Positions 15,497 through 23,573 of a DNA stretch of 41,694 bases are shown one piece after another. The stretch comes from RECG01 sp964444805 (GTDB lineage: Bacteria; Bacillota_I; Bacilli_A; Acholeplasmatales; Acholeplasmataceae): positions 1-41,694 of the forward strand of contig CAYUIK010000031.1 in NCBI GenBank assembly GCA_964444805.1, read 5' to 3'. The translations under genes and the position numbers were made by a program. Each line of letters opens with the position of its first letter. Within the stretch, counting starts at the first letter, position 1. The notes beneath the pieces are model-generated. The model did no database searches, was not told the origin of the DNA, and was given only the letters and a program-made list of their open reading frames with translations.

Positions 15497-16184
15497 AGTG
15501 GACAACTTAAATTTGATTCAAAAGACCGTGCTCATGCCCGGGGACCCGTTACGGGCGAAATTTATCGCCGATACCTTTTTAACGGATGTCCAATGCATCA
15601 ATACGGTCAGAAACATGTTCGCTTATACCGGACGCTACGGAAAGAAAAAAGTAACGGTCATGGGCTCCGGCATGGGCATGCCGAGCATCGGTATTTACAG
15701 CTATGAACTCTATGCTTTTTATGGGGTCGAAAAGATTATCCGTGTCGGTTCCTGTGGCGCATACACGGACGAACTCGATCTCTATGACGTCATTTTAGTC
15801 GACCGGGCATATAGCGAGTCGACCTATGCGAAAACGCTTGGCGTCTCGAATCGTAGGGAACTTCCCGCATCCAAACCCTTGAATAACAGAATCATCAAAG
15901 CAGCCGACAAACTCAATCTTCCGATTCAACAAGTAACGGTCCATTCGTCGGATGTTTTCTATCGCTTGAATCCCGATGACTACAAAGCGATCTATGAAAA
16001 GCACCATGCCAAAGCCGTTGAGATGGAGTCCTTCGCCCTGTTCGCGAACGCCAAGGCGCTCAACAAAAAGGCAGCATGTCTTTTGACCGTCTCCGATTCC
16101 CTCGTGACGAAAGAGGCGACCACATCGAAAGAGCGGCAGGTCGCATTTACGAAAATGATCGAGATCGCCTTGAATAGCATCTAA
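15474..16184 (+). CDS. deoD: Purine-nucleoside phosphorylase, DeoD type
   Basis: A 236-residue phosphorylase of the hexameric bacterial type, splitting purine (deoxy)ribonucleosides to base and pentose 1-phosphate. Visible motifs are 'MPGDPLRAKFIAD', 'GSGMGMPSIGIYSYEL', 'RVGSCGAY', 'AVEMESFALF' and 'TVSDSLVT', where the Asp protonates the purine. The GTG at 15474 is chosen as start because AAGGGAG lies 8 nt upstream and the family sequence begins right there ('IPTPHIE'); the frame continues upstream inside deoC without homology. The stop overlaps the next start codon (TAATG). Confidence 0.95.
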   Translation: MIPTPHIEVDNLNLIQKTVLMPGDPLRAKFIADTFLTDVQCINTVRNMFAYTGRYGKKKVTVMGSGMGMPSIGIYSYELYAFYGVEKIIRVGSCGAYTDELDLYDVILVDRAYSESTYAKTLGVSNRRELPASKPLNNRIIKAADKLNLPIQQVTVHSSDVFYRLNPDDYKAIYEKHHAKAVEMESFALFANAKALNKKAACLLTVSDSLVTKEATTSKERQVAFTKMIEIALNSI

Positions 16185-17395
16185 TGATCGTCTTAAATAA
16201 CGACTTTAAAACGATACAGCTCGCGGCATATTTCACCGATCTAGACGAATCGCACACGCGCTTGTATCGTTTTTTACTGTCACGTCTACTCGTATCACAC
16301 ACATCTAGGCTCGATACGAAAAAGAAGATGAACGAGCACTTGGAACTACTCTATGGTGCTTATTTTAGTACGCGCATTCATCGTTTGTCCAACTTGAACG
16401 TCATCCAGATCGCTTTGACGTTTCCCGATCCTAAGATCATCGAAGACGACACGCTTCTGCAACGCGCAGCAAGCCTGTTTCATGCGGTTCTCTATGATCG
16501 CCTGTCGTTTAAAGAGGATCTGTTTCATGAGGAAATCCGGATGCTTAAAGAACAGTGGGAAACGATCAAGGACCAAAAACGGCTTTACGCCCAGATGCAG
16601 TTTCACAAGCACTTTTTCAAAGGAGACGCATACGCAACGCCGATCAGCGGTCGACGTGCGGAACTAAAAACCGTCGATGCGAACGGCCTTCACGCCTACT
16701 ATCACGATGTCTTTTTGAACAATCCGCGGACGTTCGTTATGAGTGGGCGGATCGACCAACACGAAGAAGAATATTTGCGTAAACTCTTTCACGAAGAAAA
16801 AAAGAATGAACACGAACTCGAACTCTTTTTTCGGAAACCACGGATGAAACCGAAAAAAGTCGAAAATCAGACCGACATGAAACAGGCGATTGTGAAAATC
16901 GGCTATCACCTGCCGATCTTTCGTGATGATGCCCTCTATACGGCAACGATGATCTTGAATCTTGTCATCGGTGGGTATCCCGAGAGTAGACTTTTCAAAG
17001 AAATCCGTGAAAAGGAAGGACTATGTTACGACATACATTCTGGTTATGATCCTTACAAGGGCGTCCTGATGATCAGCAGTGGCGTCGATGCCGCCATGCG
17101 CGAGAAGGCTCTCGCCGGCATAACCGACGAAATCGAAAAGGTCAAGCGCCACGGGATTACAACAGACGAGCTCACGTCCGCGTCCATGTATTACGAGAAT
17201 CACGTAAAATCGAGTCTTGATCGTCAATCCGTGCTCACGCACAAGGCCTTCATAAAAGAAATTCTCGGGCGTGATGAATCGATCGAAACAAGAATCGAAT
17301 GCATCCGTAAAACGACCATGGATGATGTCCGAGATGCCGCTTTCAGGCTCACGATCGATACCGTCTATGTGCTTTACGGGGGTGGACAGTCATGA
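16184..17395 (+). CDS. ymfF: M16-family protease-like protein, inactive partner (YmfF-like)
   Basis: A 403-residue M16 (pitrilysin/insulinase-fold) protein. It lacks the HxxEH zinc motif: the corresponding region reads 'SRLDTKKKMNEHLELLYGA'. The C-terminal half keeps the family fold ('GYPESRLFKEIREKEGLCY', a hallmark of M16 second domains). In Bacillota the ymfF-ymfH pair encodes one non-catalytic and one catalytic M16 subunit, by analogy with other two-subunit M16 proteases. The start ATG overlaps the deoD stop (TAATG), and the end overlaps the next start (ATGA). The natural substrate is unknown. Confidence 0.88.
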   Translation: MIVLNNDFKTIQLAAYFTDLDESHTRLYRFLLSRLLVSHTSRLDTKKKMNEHLELLYGAYFSTRIHRLSNLNVIQIALTFPDPKIIEDDTLLQRAASLFHAVLYDRLSFKEDLFHEEIRMLKEQWETIKDQKRLYAQMQFHKHFFKGDAYATPISGRRAELKTVDANGLHAYYHDVFLNNPRTFVMSGRIDQHEEEYLRKLFHEEKKNEHELELFFRKPRMKPKKVENQTDMKQAIVKIGYHLPIFRDDALYTATMILNLVIGGYPESRLFKEIREKEGLCYDIHSGYDPYKGVLMISSGVDAAMREKALAGITDEIEKVKRHGITTDELTSASMYYENHVKSSLDRQSVLTHKAFIKEILGRDESIETRIECIRKTTMDDVRDAAFRLTIDTVYVLYGGGQS

Positions 17396-18666
17396 TCAAG
17401 AAAGTCGATCGAAATCTTGGTGAAACCGTTTATATTTTGCGATTGAAAAACGGTATGAACGTCCATATTTTGCCTAAGGATGAGCCTTATTATACGACCT
17501 ATGTCGAGCTGAGCGTCGCTTATGGTGCGCTCGACCTCGAATTCATGACGGATGGAAATAAGGTCATCACACCTCCCGGAACCGCTCACTTCTTCGAACA
17601 CCAGATCTTCGCCATGCCCTATGGCGATGCATTTCAAAAGTTTTCATCGCTTGGCGTCGACGCCAATGCCATGACGTCCTATGACCAGACGTCCTATCTT
17701 TTTTCAGCCACCGATAACGTCATCGCCGCTTTGACACACCTCTTCGATATGATCGATACGCCTTATTTTACGGAAGATAATGTCAATCGGGAACGATCGA
17801 TCATCGCTGAGGAACTCAAGATGTACATGGATGATATCAACATGGAGATGCAAAATGAACTCTATATGAATCTCTATCACGATCATCCGATCAAGCACGA
17901 TATTGGCGGAACACTTCCTTCGATCGAGGAGATTACGGTCGATACGCTCAAAACGATTCATCGCGTATTCTATCAACCGAGCAATCGTATGGTTGTCATT
18001 GCCGGCAAGGTCGATCTTCCAGCACTTTTAGCTTTTTTCAAAGCATACGAGCAAAGGCATCCTTTTAGACATCCTAAGCCGCATGCGATCTATCCCAAAG
18101 AGAAGAAACGTGTCGTCATATCCAAGGCGAGAACGTATAAACCGGCTGGCATCGACAAGATCATGGTCGGGATCAAACTAAGACCGATTCGCTTGACCAA
18201 AGAGAAACGGATCGTTCGTGAACTCGCGACGTCGATCTTGACGAACATGTTGCTGGGCTCATCGTCTTTTGCCTATGAAGATCTTTTTGAAAGACAATGG
18301 ATCAACGAGAGTTTCTATGTTCAGACCACGTTCGAACATAAAGCGGAGCTCATTACCGTTTTTGCCGAAACGAGACGGGTTGCCAAACTTCGTGATTATC
18401 TCGTAGACCTTTTCAAGAAGGAAGCCGAACATCTCACCGATGAAAGGACATTCGAGCGTCACAAAAAGAGCTATATCGGTCAGTTCGTCTATGCGCTCAA
18501 TCATTTGGAAACGAAAGCCCATCTCTATGGGAAGTATGCCCAGATGGGCATCTCGCTTTTCGATGTTGTTCCGCTCCTCAAGCGATTGACATACGCCGAT
18601 CTTCTCGAAGCATTTACGGCCATAAAGAACGGAAACATGTCCATCTTGATCTATAAAAAAGCCTGA
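17392..18666 (+). CDS. ymfH: M16-family zinc metalloprotease (YmfH-like)
   Basis: A 424-residue catalytic M16 peptidase. The inverted zinc motif HxxEH is 'HFFEH' (about 64-68), and the downstream metal-binding glutamate lies in the conserved 'RSIIAEELKMY' helix. 'FSSLGVDANAMTSYDQTSYLF' (substrate-cleft strand) is also conserved, shown here at nearly full motif length. It starts inside the ymfF stop codon (ATGA overlap), so equal production of the two subunits is likely. It closes the operon; a long imperfect hairpin follows at 18684. Confidence 0.9.
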   Translation: MIKKVDRNLGETVYILRLKNGMNVHILPKDEPYYTTYVELSVAYGALDLEFMTDGNKVITPPGTAHFFEHQIFAMPYGDAFQKFSSLGVDANAMTSYDQTSYLFSATDNVIAALTHLFDMIDTPYFTEDNVNRERSIIAEELKMYMDDINMEMQNELYMNLYHDHPIKHDIGGTLPSIEEITVDTLKTIHRVFYQPSNRMVVIAGKVDLPALLAFFKAYEQRHPFRHPKPHAIYPKEKKRVVISKARTYKPAGIDKIMVGIKLRPIRLTKEKRIVRELATSILTNMLLGSSSFAYEDLFERQWINESFYVQTTFEHKAELITVFAETRRVAKLRDYLVDLFKKEAEHLTDERTFERHKKSYIGQFVYALNHLETKAHLYGKYAQMGISLFDVVPLLKRLTYADLLEAFTAIKNGNMSILIYKKA

Positions 18667-18683
18667 TTTTATCCTTTTTTATC

Positions 18684-18725
18684 GAAAAGGCCGCATTCAG
18701 GAAAAAGATTCCATGCGCGCTTTTC
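18684..18725 (+). terminator. Long imperfect hairpin, candidate terminator of the ymfH operon
   Basis: GAAAAG-gc-CGCAT (18684-18696) pairs with ATGCG-cg-CTTTTC (18713-18725), with an inner GGAA/TTCC. It is followed by TCTTTG, a modest T-rich tail. The rest of the gap to ssb (18726-18807) shows nothing else clear. Confidence 0.45.
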
Positions 18726-18807
18726 TCTTTGTGTAAAAATGCCCTGTTTTTCGCTCATATCAAGCACCACATCAACGAAATGGTTGTTTTCCTTTTCCTG
18801 TTGACCT

Positions 18808-18816
18808 TGCTACAAT
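18808..18816 (+). promoter_or_regulatory. Extended -10 promoter of ssb
   Basis: TGC followed by TACAAT (18811-18816), 24 nt before the ssb start. A TTGACC lies too close (5 nt apart) to be its -35. Confidence 0.5.
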
Positions 18817-18839
18817 GGTAGTAAAAAAAGGAGAAGAAC

Positions 18840-19208
18840 ATGCTCAATCAAATTATTTTAGTCGGTCGTCTAACACACGACATCGAAGTGAAAATACTGG
18901 AAGACGGCAGGAAGGTGAGTGACCTTACCTTGGCCGTACAAAGACCTTTCAAGAATATGGAAGGGGCCTATGAAACGGACTTCATCCGTTGTACGGCCTG
19001 GGAAGGACTCGCAACCGCGATCGAATCATACTGTACGAAGGGCGTCATGGTCGCTCTCAAAGGACGCGTTCAGACGTGGAAGTACGAAGTCGATGAGGAA
19101 AAGAAACTGACGATGCTCGATGTGATCGCCGAACGGATTACATATTTGTCCTCACCACGACATAGTGACCGGGCGATCGAGCCGAAGGATGACAAAAACA
19201 AATCATAG
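18840..19208 (+). CDS. ssb: Single-stranded DNA-binding protein, short form
   Basis: A 122-residue OB-fold protein. 'MLNQIILVGRLTHDIEVKI', 'SDLTLAVQR', 'ETDFIRCTAWEGLA' and 'VALKGRVQTWKYE' match bacterial SSB strands in order. It lacks the flexible Gly/Gln-rich tail, and its C terminus (EPKDDKNKS) is not the acidic DDxIPF-type tip that recruits repair and replication proteins. It is therefore probably a secondary SSB, comparable to the short SsbB/YwpH of B. subtilis, not the essential replicative one; that is inference. It is monocistronic, with its own promoter and a strong terminator. AAAGGAG precedes the ATG. Confidence 0.9.
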   Translation: MLNQIILVGRLTHDIEVKILEDGRKVSDLTLAVQRPFKNMEGAYETDFIRCTAWEGLATAIESYCTKGVMVALKGRVQTWKYEVDEEKKLTMLDVIAERITYLSSPRHSDRAIEPKDDKNKS

Positions 19209-19217
19209 GTAGACCTG

Positions 19218-19267
19218 CCTTGGGTCGCGCATGCTCGCATCAGAGTAACGCGACCCAAGGTTTTTTT
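19218..19267 (+). terminator. Rho-independent terminator of ssb
   Basis: A perfect 12-bp stem, CCTTGGGTCGCG (19218-19229) with CGCGACCCAAGG (19249-19260), a 19-nt loop and seven T. Confidence 0.95.
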
Positions 19268-19299
19268 ATCGCCAATCGAGTGAAAAGGTCGTCGAACTG

Positions 19300-19308
19300 T
19301 GCTAAAAT
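19300..19308 (+). promoter_or_regulatory. Extended -10 promoter of the pepV operon
   Basis: TGC followed by TAAAAT (19303-19308), with no good -35. It would start transcription near 19315, before the pepV ribosome binding site. Confidence 0.5.
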
Positions 19309-19330
19309 GGATATATCCTATACAACAAGG

Positions 19331-19370
19331 AAAGGAGGACGGGAAACGCGATCGCGTTCCCGGACTTATG
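19331..19370 (+). promoter_or_regulatory. pepV ribosome binding site with spacer hairpin
   Basis: The only strong Shine-Dalgarno sequence, AAAGGAGG (19331-19338), is 29 nt from the start ATG (19368). The space is filled by a hairpin: CGGGAA-a-CGC (19340-19349) with GCGTTCCCG (19354-19362) and a GATC loop. If it folds, the effective spacing is 6 nt (one A plus GACTT), which is optimal. This decides the start at 19368 over the upstream GTG frame at 19299. Confidence 0.7.
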
Positions 19371-20756
19371 ACGATGAAAAACATTGATTTCAAAGAAGAG
19401 GTTATGAAGAGGAAAGATCAAATGATCGACGATCTTCGTGGCTTGATCCGAATTAATTCCGAATTAACCGAATTTGACCCAAATCGTAAAGGAGCACCTT
19501 TCGGTGAGGGGACGAAAGAGGCACTCGATTACGTCCTTCGGCTCGGTGATCGCGACGGATTTAAAACCGTCAATGTGGACGGATACGCCGGACACATCGA
19601 ATTTGGTGAGCAAAAGGATTTTATTGGCATGATCGGCCACTTGGATGTCGTTCCGGCCGGAAATGACTGGACGTATGATCCCTATGGCGCAGAAATCCAC
19701 GACGGACGCATGTATGGACGCGGGACCGAAGATGACAAGGGACCGACGATCGCCGTGTACTATGCCATGAAGATTCTAAAAGAACTTGGTGTATCCCTCG
19801 ACAAACGCATCAAACTCATCCTGGGAAACGACGAAGAAACCGCATGGCGTTGCATGCGTCACTATTTCAGCATTTACCCCGAAGTGCCCGTCGCCGGATT
19901 CATTCCTGACGCGGATTTTCCGTTGATCTATGCGGAAAAAGGGATCTCACGCATCGTCATCGAAGGAAAACTGGAAAAAGGCGATCTCCTCAGCATCGAT
20001 GGTGGGTTTCGTGACAATATGGTACCCGATTACGCAACAGCGAAACTGGCCAAGACCAGGGATTACAAGCATGCTTTCGAGGTTTATCTCAAGAAGATGG
20101 GACTAAAGGGAAGCGTCGAAACGTTCGATGCATATGTTCAGTTGAGCGTGACGGGAAAGAGTGCGCACGGTTCGACACCGGAAGAAGGAGATAATGCCAT
20201 CGATCGCATGTTCGCTTTTTTAATCGAAGCGAAGGTCGAAGGGAAGCTCGTCGACCTCGTTCGGACATATCTCTATCAGGATTTTTACGGAAAGAAACTT
20301 TCAATCGATTATATGGATGAAGAAATGGGTGCGCTCACCAACAATTTTGGCGTAATCTCGACCAAGGACAACACCTACTCGATCGCGCTCAATCTCCGTT
20401 ATCCGCGTGGTGTGATTTTTTCCGATGTCGTCGACCGCATGCGTGCCCGAGTTAAAGCCTTTGATGCGACTCTGACCGTCGACAACCACAAGGAACTGAT
20501 CTATACCGACCCCTCATCGAAACTCGTGACCAAGCTCATGGACATCTACAAGAAACATACGAATGACCGAACAGCCGAACCGATTTCGATCGGTGGCGGC
20601 ACGTTTGCACGAGCTATGCCGAACTCGGTTGCTTTTGGCCCGCACTTCTTGGAAAAACCGACTTACATCCACCAGAAGAACGAGTTTATCGATATCGATG
20701 ATCTATTGCTAGCGACCGTTATCTATACTGAAGCGCTCTATGAGCTTTCCAAGTAG
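19368..20756 (+). CDS. pepV: Dipeptidase PepV (M20 family)
   Basis: A 462-residue zinc-dependent dipeptidase, close to the usual PepV length (about 470). Visible residues: His91 and Asp93 in 'MIGHLDVVPAG', the bridging Asp in 'GRGTEDDKGP' (118-127), the catalytic Glu156-Glu157 in 'LGNDEETAW', the metal Asp in 'FIPDADFPL', and the C-terminal 'GGGTFARAMPNSVAFGP' substrate loop. It releases amino acids from dipeptides in the cytoplasm. It leads an operon with thyA, folA and plsC. Its translation start is unusual: a hairpin separates the ribosome binding site from the ATG (see 19331-19370). The ATG at 19374 is a second possible start. Confidence 0.93.
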   Translation: MTMKNIDFKEEVMKRKDQMIDDLRGLIRINSELTEFDPNRKGAPFGEGTKEALDYVLRLGDRDGFKTVNVDGYAGHIEFGEQKDFIGMIGHLDVVPAGNDWTYDPYGAEIHDGRMYGRGTEDDKGPTIAVYYAMKILKELGVSLDKRIKLILGNDEETAWRCMRHYFSIYPEVPVAGFIPDADFPLIYAEKGISRIVIEGKLEKGDLLSIDGGFRDNMVPDYATAKLAKTRDYKHAFEVYLKKMGLKGSVETFDAYVQLSVTGKSAHGSTPEEGDNAIDRMFAFLIEAKVEGKLVDLVRTYLYQDFYGKKLSIDYMDEEMGALTNNFGVISTKDNTYSIALNLRYPRGVIFSDVVDRMRARVKAFDATLTVDNHKELIYTDPSSKLVTKLMDIYKKHTNDRTAEPISIGGGTFARAMPNSVAFGPHFLEKPTYIHQKNEFIDIDDLLLATVIYTEALYELSK

Positions 20757-20771
20757 AGGACGTTTACGGAT

Positions 20772-21638
20772 ATGGACCAATATTTGAAACTCGTATCCCA
20801 CGTTTTCGAACACGGCGTCATGAAAGACAATCGGACGAAGATTCGAACCAAAAGTATTTTCGGCTATCAGATGCGTTTCGACATGAAAGATGGATTTCCG
20901 CTGTTGACGACCAAACGCGTACACGCAAAATCGATGATCTACGAACTGCTTTGGTTCATCTCGGGATCAACCAATATCCGGTATTTGGTGGATCATGGTG
21001 TCAAAATTTGGAATGAGTGGCCCTATGACCGTTATCGAAGATCGGATGACTTTGCCGGTGAGACGATCGATGCGTTTATCGCACGCATAAAAAGCGACGA
21101 TGCTTTTGCTGCTCGATATGGTGACCTCGGACCCGTCTACGGCGCACAGTGGCGCAATTTCAATGGTGTGGACCAACTGAAAGACGTGCTCGTGTCACTC
21201 AAGGAAAACCCGGATTCTAGACGTATAATCGTGAGCGCATGGAATCCACCGGAACTGAACAGGATGGCGCTCGCTCCGTGCCATGCTTTCATGCAGTTTT
21301 ACGTGAACGGAAAGGACCTCTCCCTTCACCTCTACCAAAGGAGTGCGGATGTTTTTCTAGGCGTTCCTTTTAACATCGCCTCGTATGCTCTGCTCTTGGA
21401 AATGGTCGCGCACGTTACGGGATACCGCGCTTCGACTCTAATCCATACGCTTGGCGATGCACACATCTATGAGAATCACTTCGAACAGATGAAAAAGCAG
21501 CTGACAAGAGACGTTCGAAAACTGCCGAGGTTAGTGCTGAACGAAAGGGTCAAAAACCTGTTCGATTTTACGTATGAGGACATCGTGATCAAGGACTATC
21601 ATCCGCATCCCGCGATCAAAGGTGAGGTGGCCATATGA
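20772..21638 (+). CDS. thyA: Thymidylate synthase
   Basis: A 288-residue folate-dependent enzyme methylating dUMP to dTMP. The catalytic cysteine is Cys170 in 'LAPCHAFMQF'. Also present are 'RTKSIFGYQMRF', 'LGPVYGAQWRNF', 'DSRRIIVSAWNP', and the dUMP-binding 'QRSADVFLGVPFNIASY'. There is a small insertion of some 30 residues (about 86-118), as in several Bacillota enzymes. It lies 15 nt after pepV and overlaps folA by 4 nt (ATGA), so dihydrofolate produced here is recycled by the product of the next gene. GAGGA overlaps the pepV stop codon. Confidence 0.97.
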   Translation: MDQYLKLVSHVFEHGVMKDNRTKIRTKSIFGYQMRFDMKDGFPLLTTKRVHAKSMIYELLWFISGSTNIRYLVDHGVKIWNEWPYDRYRRSDDFAGETIDAFIARIKSDDAFAARYGDLGPVYGAQWRNFNGVDQLKDVLVSLKENPDSRRIIVSAWNPPELNRMALAPCHAFMQFYVNGKDLSLHLYQRSADVFLGVPFNIASYALLLEMVAHVTGYRASTLIHTLGDAHIYENHFEQMKKQLTRDVRKLPRLVLNERVKNLFDFTYEDIVIKDYHPHPAIKGEVAI

Positions 21639-22105
21639 TCGAGATGATCTGGGCAATGGATGAGAACCGTTTGATCGGAAAGGGAAACCTTTTGCCGTGG
21701 CATATCAAAAAAGATCTCGACTACTTTAAAGAAAAAACCAAGAACAAGGTCGTGCTCATGGGAGATAGGACCTATCGGTCGCTCAAACACTACTATAGGG
21801 GTAAGCAACTACCCTTCAAAAAGATCTATGTCGCGAACAACGAGGACCATTTTGCCTATCCGGATGCTGAATTAGTCCAGGATCTCGAACGTTTTCTCGC
21901 AACGACCGACGAGGATCTCATCGTTATCGGTGGCCGTACGGTTTATGCGATCGCGCTTCCCTATGCCTCGCGCCTTTATATCACGTATGTGCTGGGCACA
22001 TACGAAGGAGATGTCTATTTTCCTGATTTTTGCTTGTCGGATTTCAAACTGGTAAAAAAAGTGATGGAAGAACGGCTCATTTTTGCCGTCTATGAAAGGA
22101 TATAG
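21635..22105 (+). CDS. folA: Dihydrofolate reductase
   Basis: A 156-residue NADPH-dependent reductase regenerating tetrahydrofolate after thymidylate synthesis. Family features are 'IWAMDENRLIGKGNLLPWHI' (substrate and Met20 loop), the active-site acid in 'KKDLDYF', 'VVLMGDRTYRSL' (cofactor site) and 'LIVIGGRTVYAIALPYASRL'. The start ATG overlaps the thyA stop, with AGGTGAGG upstream. The following gene starts 3 nt after its stop codon. Confidence 0.95.
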   Translation: MIEMIWAMDENRLIGKGNLLPWHIKKDLDYFKEKTKNKVVLMGDRTYRSLKHYYRGKQLPFKKIYVANNEDHFAYPDAELVQDLERFLATTDEDLIVIGGRTVYAIALPYASRLYITYVLGTYEGDVYFPDFCLSDFKLVKKVMEERLIFAVYERI

Positions 22106-22108
22106 ACC

Positions 22109-22888
22109 ATGATCAGTTTCATCTTTCTTTTGTCCTACGCGCTCTTTGTTATGGCAATGAGCGTCTATGTCAACTGGTGGCTTTTACCCTTATGGCTCAT
22201 ACTGGGATATGCTGTTGGGTTCATCCTCGCGTTTTTAACGCTTTACGTTCATTTGCCGATCATGAAGCGTCTTCCCTATACGAGTCGATACAAGTTCTAC
22301 TGGACACGAAGTACGGCCATTTTCATTAACCGGATCGTCCTTCGTCTGAAAATCGAATTCGTCGGACGAGAACACATTCCGAAAGAGGGATTGTTAACGG
22401 TCTACGCCAACCACAAGTCCTATGCGGACCCTTTTATCATTCTCGAGTTCATGAACCGACCGACCAATTTCACGCCTAAAATGGGCGTCTACAACCTGTT
22501 TTTTTTGGGCAAGTGGCTCAAATATCTCGGTAGCGTCCCAATCGATCGTGCGAGCACGCGTAATACCGCGCGCGCCATGGTCGAAGGGATCAAAACGGTT
22601 AAGGACGGTATGGCCATGGTCATTTTCCCAGAAGGCGGAATCAAGGACCGCAATGACGAGAAAATGGTCGACATGCGCGCCGGTGCCTATAAGATCGCGA
22701 TGAAAGCGAAAGCGGATTTGCTGCCGGTTCGCATTGTCGGAACGACGCGAATCAAAAAACGTGCGCCGTGGCGACGCACGAAAATCGATGTCCGAATTTT
22801 CCCTGTGATCCGCTTCGAAGAGATCAAGGATTACTCGACCGCGGATATGGCAAAACTCATGTTTGAACGGATCAACTCCGAGGAGTAG
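22109..22888 (+). CDS. plsC: 1-acyl-sn-glycerol-3-phosphate acyltransferase (PlsC-like)
   Basis: A 259-residue membrane acyltransferase making phosphatidic acid, the precursor of membrane phospholipids. Two hydrophobic helices are at the N terminus (about 2-50). The catalytic NHxxxxD motif is 'NHKSYAD', followed by the glycerol-phosphate-binding 'FPEGGIKDR' and 'LLPVRIVGTTRI'. It is the last gene of the pepV operon. Its 3' end overlaps the convergent histidine phosphatase by 17 bp, and no hairpin terminator is visible there. Confidence 0.9.
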   Translation: MISFIFLLSYALFVMAMSVYVNWWLLPLWLILGYAVGFILAFLTLYVHLPIMKRLPYTSRYKFYWTRSTAIFINRIVLRLKIEFVGREHIPKEGLLTVYANHKSYADPFIILEFMNRPTNFTPKMGVYNLFFLGKWLKYLGSVPIDRASTRNTARAMVEGIKTVKDGMAMVIFPEGGIKDRNDEKMVDMRAGAYKIAMKAKADLLPVRIVGTTRIKKRAPWRRTKIDVRIFPVIRFEEIKDYSTADMAKLMFERINSEE

Positions 22889-23459
22889 AACCGATATGAA
22901 GTCGTTTCAAGTAGGTAATCGTTTCGCCTTCGATGTTGAAATAGAGGATGTCACCATTATCGATGATCTCCGTAAAGTCATAGGTTTCTTGGTCGAAGTG
23001 AATTAAAAGTGATTTGATGACGTGCGAATGGGCGACCATGAGAACGCGTTGATCGCCATATCTAGAGTCGAGTTCTTTGGCAGTACGAACGATGCGTGAG
23101 ATCAGTTTGGCATCGTCTTCATAACCTTCGTGTCGGTATCCTTTTTTACGAACGAAGGGCATGGCATCTGCAACTCGCATGCCATCGAAGTGATGGAAAT
23201 CGCGTTCGACGAATCCGTGACAGATGACGACGGGTCGGTTAAGATCGAGTATTTTGGCGATGATATAGGCGCTCTCAAGCGCGCGCGAGAGCGGTGATGC
23301 AGCGATTACGTCAAAGTGCTCGTCGATCGCTTTTAATCGCTCACCGACGTTTTTGGCCTGCTTTCTACCGGTGTCGTTTAAGGGGATGTCGATTTGTCCT
23401 TGTACGCGTTTGTCCGCGTTATAGTGGGTTTGTCCGTGCCTCATGATTGCGAGTAACAT
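22872..23459 (-). CDS. Histidine phosphatase family protein (CobC/GpmB-like)
   Basis: A 195-residue phosphatase. The RHG motif is 'IMRHGQTHYNADKRVQGQ', followed by 'DIPLNDTGRKQA' and 'ASPLSRALESA', all typical of GpmB/CobC-type enzymes; the second catalytic histidine is in 'MVAHSHVIKSLL'. The acid-base glutamate is probably in 'GFVERDFHHFDG'. The substrate is not evident. I chose the ATG at 23459, 5 nt after AGAGGA; the frame extends to 23498, but that portion covers the promoter. It is divergent from pdp and convergent with plsC (17-bp overlap). Confidence 0.9.
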   Translation of the reverse strand: MLLAIMRHGQTHYNADKRVQGQIDIPLNDTGRKQAKNVGERLKAIDEHFDVIAASPLSRALESAYIIAKILDLNRPVVICHGFVERDFHHFDGMRVADAMPFVRKKGYRHEGYEDDAKLISRIVRTAKELDSRYGDQRVLMVAHSHVIKSLLIHFDQETYDFTEIIDNGDILYFNIEGETITYLKRLHIGSTPRS

Positions 23460-23496
23460 CGTTTTCCTCTTTTCCTTCATGTTTTTCACATGTGTC

Positions 23497-23505
23497 ATTA
23501 TATCA
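23497..23505 (-). promoter_or_regulatory. Extended -10 promoter of histidine phosphatase gene
   Basis: Minus strand TGA followed by TATAAT (23502-23497), 37 nt before the start codon. No clear promoter for the divergent pdp gene was found; its leader contains a small hairpin with GCGTC/GACGC arms (about 23533-23556). Confidence 0.55.
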
Positions 23506-23573
23506 TAAAAATCACGTGTTCGAATTTACTTCGCGTCAATCTTTTTAAGAAGACGCTAAAAAAGGAGGTTCCT

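Noticed and set aside
23533..23556. Hairpin in the pdp leader (GCGTC/GACGC) as a riboswitch or attenuator
   Set aside because: It is short, lacks any known aptamer sequence and has no T run; it is mentioned only as a leader hairpin.
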